Origin: CAZNKU01 sp045654805
GTDB lineage: Bacteria > Bacillota > Clostridia > Monoglobales > Firm-18
Reading direction: 5' to 3'
NCBI GenBank assembly: GCA_045654805.1
Contig: JAZOOD010000018.1
Coordinates: forward strand, 1-5,251
Length of the DNA stretch: 5,251 nucleotides
Position 1 is the stretch's first letter. The number at the start of each line of letters is the position of its first letter. Under the pieces are notes generated by a model. It did not search any database, was not told the origin of the DNA, and saw only the letters and a list, made by a program, of their open reading frames with translations. A program made the translations under genes and the position numbers. Shown here one piece after another: positions 4,712 through 5,251 of the stretch.

Positions 4712-5251
4712 ATGATGAATAGTTTACCTACAAGATGGCATATAGACGAAAGTGTTTATGACGCATATATGATAGATTGTCTTACTATGGTTAACACTCA
4801 TTGGCATTCTCATTTTCTCCTCAACCTGTTCACAAGCGGCGAAGGAGTTCAGGAAATAAACGGAAAACGCTATCCGATTCACAGTGGAAGCATAATAATT
4901 ATCTCACCATTGGATTTTCATAGAAATATAATTGAAAAGAACGAAAAGGTTTCTGTTTGTGCTGTTAAATTTTCAAATAAATTTTTCCATGATTCTTTAG
5001 ACACCATTTGTGACCTTGAGTATTTTCCGATTGTTGCAACTCTGTGCGAGGAGGATTTTGAGACTGCAAAATTGCTTTTTTCATTGCTTATGAAGGAACA
5101 GAAGAAAAGCTCGCTCGGAGCAGATAAATTTGCTGCAAATCTCATCGAACAGCTTGTTATTCTTGCACTTCGCGCAAGGGGTTTTGTTAAACAAAGCAAC
5201 AAATCTTCAGGAGTGCGCAAAGCGCTTTCATATATTCACTATAATTTCAGG
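4712..5251 (+). CDS. AraC-family transcriptional regulator (N-terminal 180 residues; 3' end outside window)
   Basis: An uninterrupted frame runs from the ATG at 4712 to the right edge without a stop, giving 180 residues. Residues 27-72 form the cupin-like sensor typical of AraC regulators: HWHSH at 30-34, then GEGVQEINGKRYPIHSG and a hydrophobic strand ending SPLDFH. Residues 115-160 look like the helical linker. From about 167 the sequence GVRKALSYIHYNFR matches the first helix of the AraC DNA-binding domain, whose two helix-turn-helix motifs would lie outside the window. The start at 4712 is preferred over the next ATG (4715) because GAGG at 4699-4702 gives a 9-base spacer. It is divergent from the SIS operon, which it probably controls through the repeats at 4615-4648. 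The signal molecule is unknown, plausibly a sugar or a product of the SIS enzymes. Confidence 0.88.
   Translation, partial: MMNSLPTRWHIDESVYDAYMIDCLTMVNTHWHSHFLLNLFTSGEGVQEINGKRYPIHSGSIIIISPLDFHRNIIEKNEKVSVCAVKFSNKFFHDSLDTICDLEYFPIVATLCEEDFETAKLLFSLLMKEQKKSSLGADKFAANLIEQLVILALRARGFVKQSNKSSGVRKALSYIHYNFR

Noticed and set aside
4918..5220. 100-codon open frame on the - strand
   Set aside because: It lies antisense to the AraC-family gene, whose + strand frame has a convincing cupin domain, promoter and ribosome site. The - strand frame has no recognisable domain.

Overview
The window is AT-rich, with strong AGGAGG-type ribosome binding sites and sigma-A-like promoters (TATAAT, extended TGnTACAAT). 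Together with the gene families present (a DUF1846/UPF0371 protein, paired SIS-domain proteins, an IS3-family element), this suggests a low-GC Firmicute, probably a member of the Clostridia. That placement is an inference; there is no rRNA or other marker gene here.

Layout from left to right. (1) Positions 1-138 hold the 3' tail of an IS3-family element on the + strand, cut by the window edge: the last 33 codons of its transposase and one terminal inverted repeat. (2) Positions 242-1729 (+) encode a 495-residue DUF1846/UPF0371 protein with its own promoter just inside the IS end. (3) Positions 1747-3013 hold a complete IS3-family (IS150-like) element on the - strand, with orfA, orfB, both terminal repeats and candidate -1 frameshift sites. 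The two IS copies are inverted relative to each other with their 3' ends facing the DUF1846 gene, so the gene sits in a composite-transposon-like arrangement. (4) Positions 3030-4552 (-) are a two-gene operon of paralogous SIS-domain (sugar-phosphate isomerase/binding type) proteins separated by 23 bases. (5) Positions 4553-4711 are a compact divergent control region. (6) From 4712 to the right edge (+) runs the first 180 codons of an AraC-family regulator, a real gene that is easy to miss because it has no stop inside the window.

How the parts work together. The AraC-family gene and the SIS operon are divergently transcribed. Between them lie two 13-base direct repeats offset by exactly 21 bp, immediately upstream of the SIS-operon -35 box. 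This is the geometry of tandem AraC-type half-sites, so the likeliest model is that the regulator senses a small molecule, perhaps a sugar, and controls the paired SIS genes. A 10-bp palindrome inside the same promoter's spacer may bind a second regulator. At the far end of the operon, transcription runs directly into the IS. There the IS terminal repeat forms a perfect 18-bp hairpin that buries the orfA ribosome binding site and ends in a U tract beside the orfA start codon, so it probably both stops read-through and blocks translation of the transposase.

No tRNA, rRNA, CRISPR array or riboswitch is recognisable. The most novel-looking items are the tandem SIS pair with its AraC circuit and the IS hairpin. 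No radically new defence or mobile system is visible.
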